A stretch of 10,694 bases of DNA from Trachipleistophora hominis (lineage: Eukaryota > Microsporidia > Pleistophoridae). The notes beneath the pieces are model-generated. The model saw only the letters and a program-made list of their open reading frames with translations, made no database searches and was not told the DNA's origin. The position numbers and the translations under genes were made by a program. Positions within the stretch are counted from its first letter, which is position 1; the number at the start of each line of letters is the position of its first letter. Below are positions 1-7,590 of the stretch, piece after piece. The DNA is taken from positions 19,645 to 30,338 of the forward strand of contig JH994027.1 of assembly GCA_000316135.1 (NCBI GenBank), given 5' to 3'.

Positions 1-34
1 AGAGAAAGAGAAAGAGAAAGAGAAAGAGAAAGAG
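1..34. repeat. AGAGAA hexamer microsatellite at left edge
   Basis: The window opens inside a simple array of AGAGAA units, five full copies and part of a sixth, so the array continues beyond the left edge. All three forward frames are open through it, reading Arg-Glu, Glu-Lys or Arg-Lys repeats, and close at stops 70-72, 44-46 and 96-98. It could therefore be the charged C-terminal tail of a gene lying to the left, but nothing in the window proves this. Confidence 0.95.
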
Positions 35-112
35 AAAAGGAAATGAGAAAAAGAAAGATGAAAAGGAAATGAGAAAAAGAAAGATGAAAAGGAAATGAGA
101 AAAAGAAAGATG
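35..112. repeat. three perfect 26-base tandem repeats
   Basis: Three identical head-to-tail copies of a 26-base purine-rich unit occupy 35-60, 61-86 and 87-112. Each begins AAAAGGAAATGAG and ends GAAAGATG. The unit probably grew out of the adjoining hexamer array. Its length is not a multiple of three, so each copy changes frame and every forward frame meets a TGA, which argues against a protein repeat. It is suitable as a length-polymorphic marker. Confidence 0.95.
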
Positions 113-394
113 AAAAACATGCAAGGAGGCAATTTTAAAGAGCAATACTTAACGCTGAATTACAAAGCTGGAAAAAAACTAATACACTGAGGGACTGATT
201 ATCTGGTATAACGATTATTCACCAGAAACATTACTAAATGATCGTCAGACTACGGATCAGACCCATCAACAAAAAAGCCCGTTACCGTACACGTTTTAAC
301 AGGCATATATCCTACTCTGGTTCGTTGTGTAGCATAGTATGATTTGTTAATTCCAACCACGATGTAAAATCTAATTTATTCTTTTCAAATTTAC

Positions 395-416
395 CGATAG
401 GTTTAGCTACCTATCG
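395..416. other. perfect 8-bp hairpin, non-coding
   Basis: CGATAGGT (395-402) pairs perfectly with ACCTATCG (409-416) around the 6-base loop TTAGCT. The right arm can instead pair with what follows: CTATC (411-415) with GATAG (424-428). The two folds exclude each other. It lies about 320 bases upstream of TRM112, too far for a core promoter element. Function unknown; chance is possible. Confidence 0.5.
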
Positions 417-725
417 TTATCGTGATAGTTTTCAAAGTTAATGTCTGGTTATGTTACTAACCATTGGAATAATAACATAGAAAATGACACATTACAAACC
501 TTCCCATATGATTTCATATTATTTTACGCACCATTAGAGGTGTATTTTTGACATGACGGTCATTTGTACTATCTATCGATTATTTTTATAAACAGGTAGG
601 TGTGTAGAATACTATTGGAGCAATAATACGTTTATATTCGATATATTATAGATATCAGAACAGAATTTTAAATTCATAATTGTCGTGGTACCATCGGCCG
701 AAACAATTTACATTAATTTTGCAAG

Positions 726-728
726 CCC
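726..728 (+). promoter_or_regulatory. CCC start-proximal signal of TRM112
   Basis: CCC lies 11 to 9 bases before the ATG at 737. A CCC- or GGG-like run at this position is a reported microsporidian gene signal and is present at all four gene starts here. It supports starting TRM112 at 737. Confidence 0.55.
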
Positions 729-736
729 ATCGGAAA

Positions 737-1078
737 ATGTTGCCGTTCACTTTCAGCATTTTAAAATGCAATAGCTGTGATTTTACACAAAAGTTACGTC
801 TTATGCCCACTAAAGTACACAAAATAACGCCTGCAAGCGAATTTTACAGGGAAGTAGATGAAGACACTTTGGAGAGCCTACGAAAATCTTTTGAAAGCGT
901 TGAGGGTATCTACAAGCTCGAAGACGATACAAGGATGTTTCTCTTTGGTAATGTAGTAGATGAGGGCAAAATTTTTTGTGATGGTTGCGGCGTTTACTTT
1001 CCCATTGAAGATGGAATCGTTGATTTCGTTAATCCTGTTAAAGTAGACGGAAACGAGGCCTTAACAGAAGACGTATAA
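737..1078 (+). CDS. TRM112: TRM112-like methyltransferase activator, zinc-binding
   Basis: Family role (known): TRM112 is a small hub protein that binds, stabilises and activates the class I methyltransferases Mtq2 (release factor eRF1), Trm9 and Trm11 (tRNA) and Bud23 (18S rRNA) in cytoplasm and nucleus. Seen here: 113 residues with the family layout. A strand precedes the first zinc half-site C11-x2-C14. An acidic helical middle follows (about 39-66). The C-terminal strand EGKIFCDGCGVYFPIEDGI (about 77-94) carries the second half-site C81-x2-C84 and matches the EGxxxCxxCGxxxxIxxGIPN signature of the family, with Val where Pro is usual. The yeast protein is 135 residues, so the middle is shortened. 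Start chosen because 737 is the first ATG in frame and has a CCC signal at -11. Its neighbour uL14 lies 227 bases downstream on the same strand. Confidence 0.85.
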   Translation: MLPFTFSILKCNSCDFTQKLRLMPTKVHKITPASEFYREVDEDTLESLRKSFESVEGIYKLEDDTRMFLFGNVVDEGKIFCDGCGVYFPIEDGIVDFVNPVKVDGNEALTEDV

Positions 1079-1291
1079 TATGTTTATTGACGGAATTAAA
1101 TTAATTATTTACTATAAAGAAGCGTTTTAAGTCGTTTACGGACAAAAGTGAGCCAAAATCCAGAGAACCTGCAGAAACAATATCGGTTATTGTCACAGTT
1201 ATAAGCGAATTCTTAGTGCCTGTGCATCTTTCAAGTGTTATTTGTGTACTTCTCAACCTCCTCAGCAATTTTTATTTTTCAAAATTTTTTA

Positions 1292-1295
1292 CCCC
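1292..1295 (+). promoter_or_regulatory. CCCC start-proximal signal of uL14
   Basis: CCCC ends 11 bases before the ATG at 1306 and is preceded by a T-rich tract (about 1269-1290, containing CAAAATTTTTT). This matches the CCC-like signal reported before microsporidian translation genes and supports the start. Confidence 0.6.
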
Positions 1296-1305
1296 GATAT
1301 AATCA

Positions 1306-1734
1306 ATGGCACAAAGAGGAAAGCAACCATTAGACACAGGTAGGAATCGCATACGCCTTACGCGTGGTATTCAGGTTGGCACAATCCTGGCATGTGCAGA
1401 CAATTCTGGTGCTAAAATGCTAAAGGTCATTGGCGTGAAGGGTATCAGAGGACGACTAAACAGGCTGCCGGCAGCCACATTGGGCGATGTGATCGTTTGT
1501 TCGGTAGTCAAAGGCAAACCAGACCTGAGAAAGAAAATCGTGCTTGCCGTGCCCATCAGACAGAAACAGATCATCAGGAGACCTGACGCGGTGCACATGT
1601 ATTTTGAGGACAATGCTGCCGTATTGATCACGAACAAGTGTGAGCTGAGGGGAACACAGATTAATGGGCCGGTGGCAAGGGAAGCGTGTGAGTTGTGGCC
1701 TAAGATATCATCGCAAGCGTCGTCAAGCTTCTAA
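1306..1734 (+). CDS. RPL23: 60S ribosomal protein uL14 (L23)
   Basis: uL14 is a universal large-subunit protein on the interface side of the 60S subunit, next to the sarcin-ricin loop, where it forms an inter-subunit bridge and part of the eIF6 docking surface. The 142-residue product is full length (human RPL23 has 140) and aligns without gaps over nearly its whole length. Landmarks: ACADNSGAKMLKVI (29-42), VKGIRGRLNRLPAATLGD (44-61, the family signature), KGKPDLRKK (69-77), IRQKQIIRRPDAV (84-96), YFEDNAAVLITNK (99-111), and GPVAREACELWPKI (121-134), which is the eukaryotic type of C-terminus. There is no intron. Start is the only sensible ATG, with CCCC just before it. An AATAAA lies 4 bases after the stop. 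Identification is secure; it is the eukaryotic form, not a bacterial or organellar one. Confidence 0.98.
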   Translation: MAQRGKQPLDTGRNRIRLTRGIQVGTILACADNSGAKMLKVIGVKGIRGRLNRLPAATLGDVIVCSVVKGKPDLRKKIVLAVPIRQKQIIRRPDAVHMYFEDNAAVLITNKCELRGTQINGPVAREACELWPKISSQASSSF

Positions 1735-1737
1735 ATG

Positions 1738-1748
1738 AATAAAACGAT
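1738..1748 (+). terminator. poly(A)-type signal AATAAAACGAT after uL14
   Basis: AATAAA begins 3 bases after the uL14 stop codon and is followed by ACGAT. Nearly the same word, ATTAAAACGAT, follows the helicase stop on the other strand (8121 to 8111). Such closeness to the stop codon would give a very short 3' UTR, as is usual in microsporidia. Confidence 0.5.
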
Positions 1749-3087
1749 TTTTAAGGATTAGAAATTGCGTTAGATTGTGGCTAAAGTTACAGTTTATACT
1801 GCATTGTGAGATTTTAGTGTATCTTGCCGTTACAAGAGGACGAGCTTACGTTTTTGGTGAAATTTTAAGCTTTGTTCATAAACAACTGTTGGTTTATATT
1901 TCAGACGGTCTCAACAACAAGCACGTTTTTAAAAATATTTGATTTTCTTAGTATTATAGCTGCGTTATTTCGTTTATAAAAGGGAAGGTGTATTAATATG
2001 CGCTCAATAAATCCTAATTGTGTTTATTTTCAATTTCCATGTTAACGAAGTAAATTCCACATAATTTTCGTTGTTCAACAGGATTAAGAAACTAATTTTC
2101 GGTCAAAGCTAACATTCTCGCGAAATATCTTCGGTAGAAGATTGCAAAATCAGTTTGGAAAGATACAACAATGTTTAATTTTCTATTTTTACCGAAAAGT
2201 TGAAGAAATTTTTTCTAATTTTTTTCAATCAATCAGCCTACGTGTGGTTTTTTTATTAATATTGATGGTTATGTTTTTAATAATGCCAGGAACATTTTGT
2301 CGCAACGCGAAAATACAGAACAAGTATTTTACACCGCCAAAATTATTACGATCCAATGTAAACATTAAATAAAATATCTTCCTTAAACAACGATTAATTT
2401 TCGTTGGTTCAAAATATTGTAATCTTTTAACTGTAGAGTTTCAAAAGAGCATTTTTTATGGCTTGTTCTGTCTCTTTCATTAGCATCATCATACAAATAT
2501 GATATTTTACATTAATTAATCAAATGCTTTTGCTTTAAAGCGTTTTCAGAATGAATATCCCTACATGTATCATTAAAATTATCAGTTCGTTGTTATTTGT
2601 CCTAAGCATAGTTTTCTAACATCCGTTATACCACCTTTTGTATTTCAACAGATAGTATATCACAAGTATTTTTCATTAAATTCATCATTCATAATAAATT
2701 TAAACTGAATTTTACGCTTCCAACATGTTTATCATTAACTTCACTCAGCCACATTGTGTGACTCTTCTCAACCTGGTATAATTTCTCAGTTATATATTCC
2801 TATACGCTAAGATTTTCTATAATAGTTTTGGATTTAAAATATTTACGAGTGCTTTATTTATCGATTATCATATTTTTAATTGGTTTCAAAATAAATTGTG
2901 AATGGTTCGAGCGACGTAATATCTTACAGAAATTATAACGAAACTCTTAAGAAGATATTTAACTAGGCATTGACGTAAGAAGGTAACACCAGCGCTATGA
3001 TTTCATAATTTTTTTGGATAAAATTTACGAAATTTGCAATTTAATAAGATAGTTTGTCAATTACTGCTGAAGAGCGTAACAAGCGGC

Positions 3088-3121
3088 AAACACGGTCTCA
3101 GCGGACCATAAGAGTGTGTTT
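3088..3121. other. imperfect hairpin in GC-richer patch of the desert
   Basis: AAACAC (3088-3093) plus GGTC (3094-3097) pair with GACC (3104-3107) plus GTGTTT (3116-3121). The loop is TCAGCG and there is an 8-base one-sided bulge. It stands out because the surrounding patch (3064-3195) is richer in G and C than the kilobase on either side. It could mark a small RNA gene. No snoRNA box, U-snRNA motif or tRNA feature was recognised, so this is structure only. Confidence 0.3.
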
Positions 3122-5087
3122 AATCGGATAACACGTTGTAAAGTGATATGTAAACCAACTTTTAATAAAAAAGCGGAAAACGGACAGGAAGGTATGAAAT
3201 TATTCTGAAAAAGTATTTGTAAGTAACTTAAAACATCTATTTAGTTATACGGATGGAATCAGATAAATTTATTTTGTGAATGTTTATAAATACTTAAAGC
3301 ATTCGTTAATTTTGATTTTTTTAAAAAATGAATATTATATTTTGTAAGGAAGTTCATCTGATAATAAATAAATTGTTTTCAAATAATTAAAAATTCTTTC
3401 AGAGAATTACACACAGTTCTATCAGATTGTTGGCATTTCCGCTAAAACCTATACTCTGCACTACCATTTGTTATCTCCAAAGAAAATGCAAATATGAAAT
3501 TATAGCACTGCTAGGATGTATCAGGACATGATGACAATATTTTTTGAAATATAAATGTTTTGTAAATATCAACTTTCACTTAATTAGAAATTCATCTCTC
3601 TCTTGTTGTTGTCATCCTTTACTACTGGTATTACCAGCTCATTCTTAGATCTATTACACTGTTCTACAAATACACATGATAATTCACATTTCTATAGTTT
3701 TGACTGATCAAAACGTTTCTATCCATGGAATTACAAATACGTGATTTTATCCACATTTAGTTATCACATGTCTAAACACATTTATACAACACCACTTCTT
3801 CATAATATTCCATTACATTAATTTTTTAAAATCTTTTTTTCATTCTGTAGATACAATACGTTTTTTTAAATAGCTCTCCAAGCGTAAGAAATTATATGCC
3901 ATGTGAATATGTATGCAATACATATTATCAACCAGTGTAAGAGAATGTTAGAGCTTACAATACAGAAAAAGACTTCTACATGATTGCAGATAGAACATAG
4001 AATAAACAATGTTGTGTTTTGCTTAGCATCTGAATTTAAAGCACGATACACTAATAAATAGCACAAAAAGAAATAAATTAAAGGAGAATCACGGATTTTA
4101 TATGGTTCATTACTCATTGAAAACTGCTATATGACGTTTTACAATATTTGTTTCGATACCACGATATCACTGAGTAGATTTGCAGCGAAGGATAGTAGGA
4201 CGAAAATAATACAGTAATTTCATAATAATAGAGAAGCTTAGAAATAAATAACGCACTTACTTACTATAATACATGATATTTATCACTTTTTTCATAAGTA
4301 AACCTCCTGCAAATTACCACCAGTCATATTCATCTATTAATTTTATCATGAAGAAGTAATTAATAGTACAACCTCTCATTATAACCAAAACAAAGACGAG
4401 CGTAGTTATCTAAAACAACAAATTAGTGATACACAAGACAGAATACTACACACGGATTATCATTTATGATCATGAATCAACTTATGATTTAATACAACCA
4501 CTGTTCACTCATATATGTGTCGTTTTATATATAAAATATAATTTCACATCATTGCAATTAGTACTTGCTATTTTTTAATTTTTTTTACGTATCTCAATTA
4601 TTTTTCTCCTTTTTTGTACATTTCATGATCTTGGAACGATAAGTTATCAATTTAGTTTTTTACAACGCAATAAAAAGCAACTATTTACGACTAATTTCAC
4701 AGAAAAGAAGAATAATATGAGATAACATGCTTAAAATAATATTAAATAACTATTTTATGTTTTCAAACAATGGTCTTTTTATCTATTCACATATATTCAA
4801 GCTGGAAATAAACCTAATTCTATGCAAGTAATCGTTAGTTATTACTTATATTACAATAAAACAAGAATAATTGGGTTTTAGTGCGCAATTATGTTAGATA
4901 AATGAAAAAATTCCGTTAACTAACACATATTAATAAACTGTTCTATGTTAAATGCTGTTTTTTAAATACATAAAGATGAAGCAAAACCTCTTATAATGCG
5001 ATAAAAACAGCGTTTTGTGAATATCAATTAAAATGATTTGTAAATTCTATAGAAAAATCAAAAAATATTCTTATCAAAACCAAAAAA

Positions 5088-5111
5088 TATAAATAGGAAC
5101 AGAATCCGGGG
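5088..5111 (+). promoter_or_regulatory. TATA-like box plus GGGG signal of the secreted-protein gene
   Basis: TATAAATA (5088-5095) lies 28 bases before the ATG at 5116, and GGGG (5108-5111) lies 8 to 5 bases before it. The pair fits a microsporidian promoter with a very short 5' leader and argues that the gene following is, or recently was, expressed. Confidence 0.5.
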
Positions 5112-5115
5112 TCCT

Positions 5116-5679
5116 ATGCTATTTTTTATTTGTTTATTGATAAATAGTCTGGTATACGCTACACAACCATCAATGCATCGGGTCGATATTTCTAGAATAG
5201 AGGCGAGTGAGGGAGAAGACATAAGTAACAAACCACCTGAAGTAGTAGAGGGTATGTGCCTAAAATGGGATGCTGCAAGATTAATGAAAACATTTAAACG
5301 GTTATGCCATGAATCAATCAAAATGTTTAGTGATTTTCAAATGCACGTTCAAAAACGTTATAAAGATGAACGTGTTCAAGGATTCTTGGTGTTAATCGGA
5401 AATCAAAATGAATGTAAATCTACGTCGCCAGCCGATCCTAATATTCCAAAAAATAATCTTAACAAAGAAAACTTGTCCGTTTTTTACAAAAAGACACAAG
5501 ATGCATTTGACAAACTGCTTGAAGAATATGTTTCGAAAGATCCAGAATCAAACATATTGAATAATTCCAAAAATTTCGTTTATCCTGAAACATTAATCAC
5601 GAGACTTAGTCCTAGTCGTATTCGTTATGGTTTCATGCCTATTCCATCTTACTCTTACCATGGAATTTTTGTCTGGTAG
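5116..5679 (+). CDS. secreted hypothetical protein, N-terminal part (frame broken)
   Basis: Family not recognised. Residues 1-15 form a clear signal peptide: a short hydrophobic core LFFICLLINSLVY and a likely cleavage after Ala15 (VYA/TQ). The mature part is hydrophilic and mostly helix-like, with Cys at 48, 64 and 100. There is no transmembrane segment beyond the signal, so secretion or a place in the spore wall or host interface is inferred. The start is the first ATG and has GGGG at -8 and TATAAATA at -28. The frame ends at TAG 5677-5679, but coding character continues without pause in the next frame (open 5597-6040). The last few residues before the TAG are therefore probably out of frame. 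Taken together the two parts would give a product of about 307 residues. The break is either a one-base sequencing error in the T5 run at 5666-5670 or a recent inactivating mutation. Confidence 0.65.
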   Translation: MLFFICLLINSLVYATQPSMHRVDISRIEASEGEDISNKPPEVVEGMCLKWDAARLMKTFKRLCHESIKMFSDFQMHVQKRYKDERVQGFLVLIGNQNECKSTSPADPNIPKNNLNKENLSVFYKKTQDAFDKLLEEYVSKDPESNILNNSKNFVYPETLITRLSPSRIRYGFMPIPSYSYHGIFVW

Positions 5680-6040
5680 TATGCGTTTCCTTCTCATTCA
5701 AGAAGCGAATACAGACTGGTTGAAAAAGTTGGAGAACGGTGTACAAAATTACAGCATACTCATCCACGAAATTTTCGAAAGGCTCTATAAAGCGCACTGT
5801 GGAGATAAAGAATGCCCATTTGATGACGATGCAGTGAATAGCCTTTCGCTTCTTTCGGATCAATTTGCTACGGAGTTTGAGAACGAGGGAGCGTTTTGGT
5901 CAAAGCAAAGAATTAAGCTTAAAAATTATATTTATGTATATGATGAATGTATGCTAGAAACCTGGGAAAAGTTATATAAGAAAGGGATAACTGATCGGAT
6001 TAATATCTATATCAATAGAAAACAAGTCTTAAAACACTAA
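5627..6040 (+). CDS. secreted hypothetical protein, C-terminal part (frame broken)
   Basis: Second half of the gene begun at 5116, in the +1 frame. The frame is open from 5597, just after a TAA at 5594-5596, to TAA 6038-6040. The ATG at 5627 is probably not used: it has no upstream signal, and the sequence from it to about 5670 overlaps the real first-frame coding. From about 5671 the residues look genuine: a charged helix-like stretch, a Cys pair in AHCGDKECPFDDD, a further Cys in VYDECMLETW, and a basic end RKQVLKH. With Cys 48, 64 and 100 of the first part this makes six cysteines outside the signal peptide, an even number that would suit three disulfides in an exported protein. ATTAAA at about 6054 may be its poly(A) signal. 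Function unknown. Confidence 0.55.
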   Translation: MVSCLFHLTLTMEFLSGSMRFLLIQEANTDWLKKLENGVQNYSILIHEIFERLYKAHCGDKECPFDDDAVNSLSLLSDQFATEFENEGAFWSKQRIKLKNYIYVYDECMLETWEKLYKKGITDRINIYINRKQVLKH

Positions 6041-6422
6041 GTTCTATTTTACGATTAAAGAAGTTGTGCGGTATTTCACTTGTTGCATCATTACTATGAT
6101 CCTAAGCTCTTTTTACCGAGTAATTTTTATATATATTTTCTTTGCATTCTCACCGTATTATAACGGCCTAAAACATTTTAATGAGAGTTTCTCCTACATG
6201 ATCGTGTTTTATGAAATTAAATGAAAAATGTTTACCGTGTTTAGAATCAACATAAGTGCCGTTCAAATTGAGGCTTTCTTATTTCTGAAGGATATATTGT
6301 GGATTTAATCGTATTTAACAAATTAGATGATCAAGTATGAATGTACAACCCTATTTTAAAAGTAAAAATTGGCATGTTTCATCTTCTTACAGGATAAAAC
6401 GATGGTAATTGTTACTAAATTT
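6041..6422. other. AT-rich intergenic stretch after the secreted-protein gene
   Basis: No gene is visible. It contains the probable 3' signal of the preceding gene (ACGATTAAA at about 6051-6059) and one more copy of the word ATAAAACGAT at 6394-6403, which also follows uL14. The convergent minus-strand small frame ends at 6423. Confidence 0.5.
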
Positions 6423-6551
6423 TCATTTTTGGAGCATTTCGTCTACGTAAACACCATAGTCTTTTTTAAAGATTGAAAGAACTTTTTTTAAAAAATCCGG
6501 TGACCAATCTTCCACCTCATTATCACTAATACAAACATATTCCTCCTGCAT
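6423..6551 (-). CDS. possible small or truncated protein, 42 residues
   Basis: An ATG-started minus-strand frame of 42 residues, unrecognised. Unlike the AT-rich noise around it, it has the composition of a folded acidic protein: about ten Asp/Glu, one Trp, a helix-like stretch DFLKKVLSIFKKDYG and a tail YVDEMLQK. In frame it is open upstream to a TAA at 6599-6597, giving 15 more codons. No CCC or GGG lies just before the ATG. It may be a genuine small gene, or the C-terminus of a gene whose upstream part now lies in another frame (6760-6566), one base out of phase across the A6 run at 6568-6573 of the plus strand. Confidence is low because the length is within chance. Confidence 0.3.
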   Translation of the reverse strand: MQEEYVCISDNEVEDWSPDFLKKVLSIFKKDYGVYVDEMLQK

Positions 6552-6565
6552 CTCTGGTATTAATA

Positions 6566-6760
6566 TCAAAAAATAATAACTCTCTTTCCTGACCCGTTAG
6601 GATCTGAACTGTGGCCACCGACCTCTGGTTCCTGGAGGTACAGTACAGTAAGGCACATCAAACAAACACGGCCTACATGGCTAAAAACTAAATTTTGTTT
6701 GGCGAACCATGGACATAGGTCGAAATGTGTTTCATAGCGCAACAGGGACTTCAGCAGCAT
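6566..6760 (-). other. 64-codon minus-strand frame, possible upstream part of the 6423-6551 frame
   Basis: It starts with ATG and runs into the left edge of the GC-rich island. The product has no recognised domain and ends in a segment reading PEVGGHSSDP. It overlaps the open extension of the 6551-6423 frame and is one base out of phase with it. If the A6 run (6568-6573) has lost a base, the two would make a protein of about 112 residues. The upstream sequence lacks a CCC/GGG signal near the ATG. It may equally be a chance frame in GC-richer DNA. Confidence 0.15.
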
Positions 6761-6779
6761 GCCGACAACATACTAACTA

Positions 6780-7374
6780 CCCTCTCAGAGGGATGCCCCA
6801 AGCTACTCTTGCCGTGGGGCATGCACGTTTAAATTTACACTTCATACAAGGTCTCACACTTTGACCCTAGTATGGGCCTTCTTTCCATCCTCAGCTGCGT
6901 GTCCTACGGCCTATCATCCACCTCCTTACGCATTACAGGAGGGCCTCTGGGGCTGTAACGCAGACATTTTCGTTGACAGTAGCGTCATCCCTGCGCTGTC
7001 GACACGCGGACGTATCGTTCATAGACCGCTTAAAGCGGCCCATACCTGCATGGCAGGCTTGTTCACGATCTTCTATCGACAAAATAGCTTTGTGGCACCA
7101 AGTGTCGTTCGTATCCCCGAGCATTATATAGGTGCTCGAGGATGCGATGTTCGTAATGCGGGCGTGTGTACGATATATGACTGGTCCTGATCTGCCGTCT
7201 ACACACGGCAGACTTTGATCCGACACGAAAGCCGGCCTAAGACCGCTGGTTTTCCCAGTGGATGTCCGGGGTGAACGGCTGAGAAAAGGCCGTACACTCT
7301 AAGCCTAAAAACAGGCAGGTAACATTAGCCGCGCAGCACAACTAAACTGCGCGTTTCCACCTCGGACCACGTGG
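6780..7374. other. GC-rich island densely packed with perfect hairpins
   Basis: Base composition rises sharply here compared with the AT-rich flanks. Perfect or near-perfect stems follow one another: CCCTC/GAGGG (6780-6792); ATGCCCCA/TGGGGCAT, 8 bp (6793-6822); CCTCCT/AGGAGG (6921-6942); CCGCT/AGCGG (7026-7038); CCTGC/GCAGG (7045-7057); CGAGCA/TGCTCG (7118-7138), extendable by two pairs past a C-A mismatch; TCTGCCGT/ACGGCAGA, 8 bp (7191-7212); CCGCTGG/CCAGTGG with one G-U (7243-7261); ACGGC/GCCGT (7275-7293); GCCT/AGGC (7303-7316); CGCGCAG/CTGCGCG, 7 bp (7330-7353); and the palindrome CCACGTGG (7367-7374). This suggests a structured RNA, but no rRNA, RNase P, SRP, snRNA or intron core was recognised. 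Long frames without an ATG start exist on both strands (6777-7190 plus; about 7301-6933 minus), so a decayed gene or mobile element is the alternative. Confidence 0.45.
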
Positions 7375-7510
7375 ATGTTGTTGTCGCCCTGGACAAACAC
7401 CATAACATTAATTAGAAAAATAGCAGCGTTGAAAATCAAACTGAAAGAAAAAAGCAAAAAATAATAAAGAGCAGATAAAATGGAGCATCACAAGAACAAG
7501 GAATCTTCTA

Positions 7511-7590
7511 AATCTAATCTTCGTTCAATAACTAGACTGATGCAATTACTACATCTAATCGTTAAAGCACACACTTGTTATTAGATTAGC
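7511..7590. repeat. three ATCTAATC words, two direct and one inverted
   Basis: AATCTAATC (7511-7519) and ATCTAATC (7553-7560) are followed by the inverted copy TTAGATTAG (7581-7589), within an AT-rich spacer between the two GC-rich islands. The inverted pair could fold into a hairpin or bind a factor. A 34-codon ATG frame (7480-7584) spans part of it and is probably chance. Confidence 0.35.

Larger units (their letters stand above)
113..736. other. AT-rich intergenic stretch upstream of TRM112
   Basis: No ATG-initiated frame of meaningful length and no tRNA-like sequence is visible here. The stretch holds a perfect hairpin (395-416) and, close to its right end, AT-rich promoter-like sequence (TATATTATAG at 643-652) and the CCC signal of TRM112. 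The frame that continues upstream of the TRM112 ATG would have to start at a TTG (680), which is not credible in a eukaryote. Confidence 0.6.
1735..5087. other. AT-rich gene desert between uL14 and the secreted-protein gene
   Basis: About 3.35 kb of very AT-rich DNA without a convincing gene. The longest frames are a TTG-started 76-codon frame at 2142-2372 and an ATG-started 83-codon frame on the minus strand (4117 to 3866). Both are rich in Phe, Ile, Leu and Tyr, as AT-rich noise tends to be, and neither has a CCC/GGG signal. Searching by eye for tRNA B-box words (GTTCGA, GTTCAA and complements) gave hits at 2077, 2408 and 2908, none with a matching T-stem. The one patch that stands out is slightly GC-richer, about 3064-3195, and holds an imperfect hairpin. 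Confidence 0.55.

Noticed and set aside
680..736. 19-codon N-terminal extension of TRM112
   Set aside because: It would need a TTG start. The family N-terminus and the CCC signal both fit the ATG at 737.
1371..1637. 88-codon minus-strand frame inside uL14
   Set aside because: Shadow of the conserved uL14 gene.
2142..2372. 76-codon plus-strand frame
   Set aside because: It begins at TTG, has no ATG until well inside, and has AT-biased composition without a start signal.
2900..2915. GGTTCGAGCGA, a tRNA B-box-like word
   Set aside because: The bases on either side do not form a T-stem and no A box lies at the right distance.
3866..4117. 83-codon minus-strand frame, hydrophobic, ATG start
   Set aside because: The Phe/Ile/Leu/Tyr richness is typical of AT-rich noise. 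There is no CCC/GGG signal, no recognised domain and no regular pattern of membrane helices and loops.
6590..7400. Ribosomal RNA, RNase P RNA, SRP RNA or self-splicing intron in the GC-rich island
   Set aside because: Conserved cores searched by eye on both strands (SSU and LSU universal words, RNase P P4 motifs, group I R/S, group II domain V) were not found in the right order.
7480..7584. 34-codon ATG frame in the spacer between the GC-rich islands
   Set aside because: Too short, no start signal and no recognisable motif; it partly overlaps the ATCTAATC repeats.
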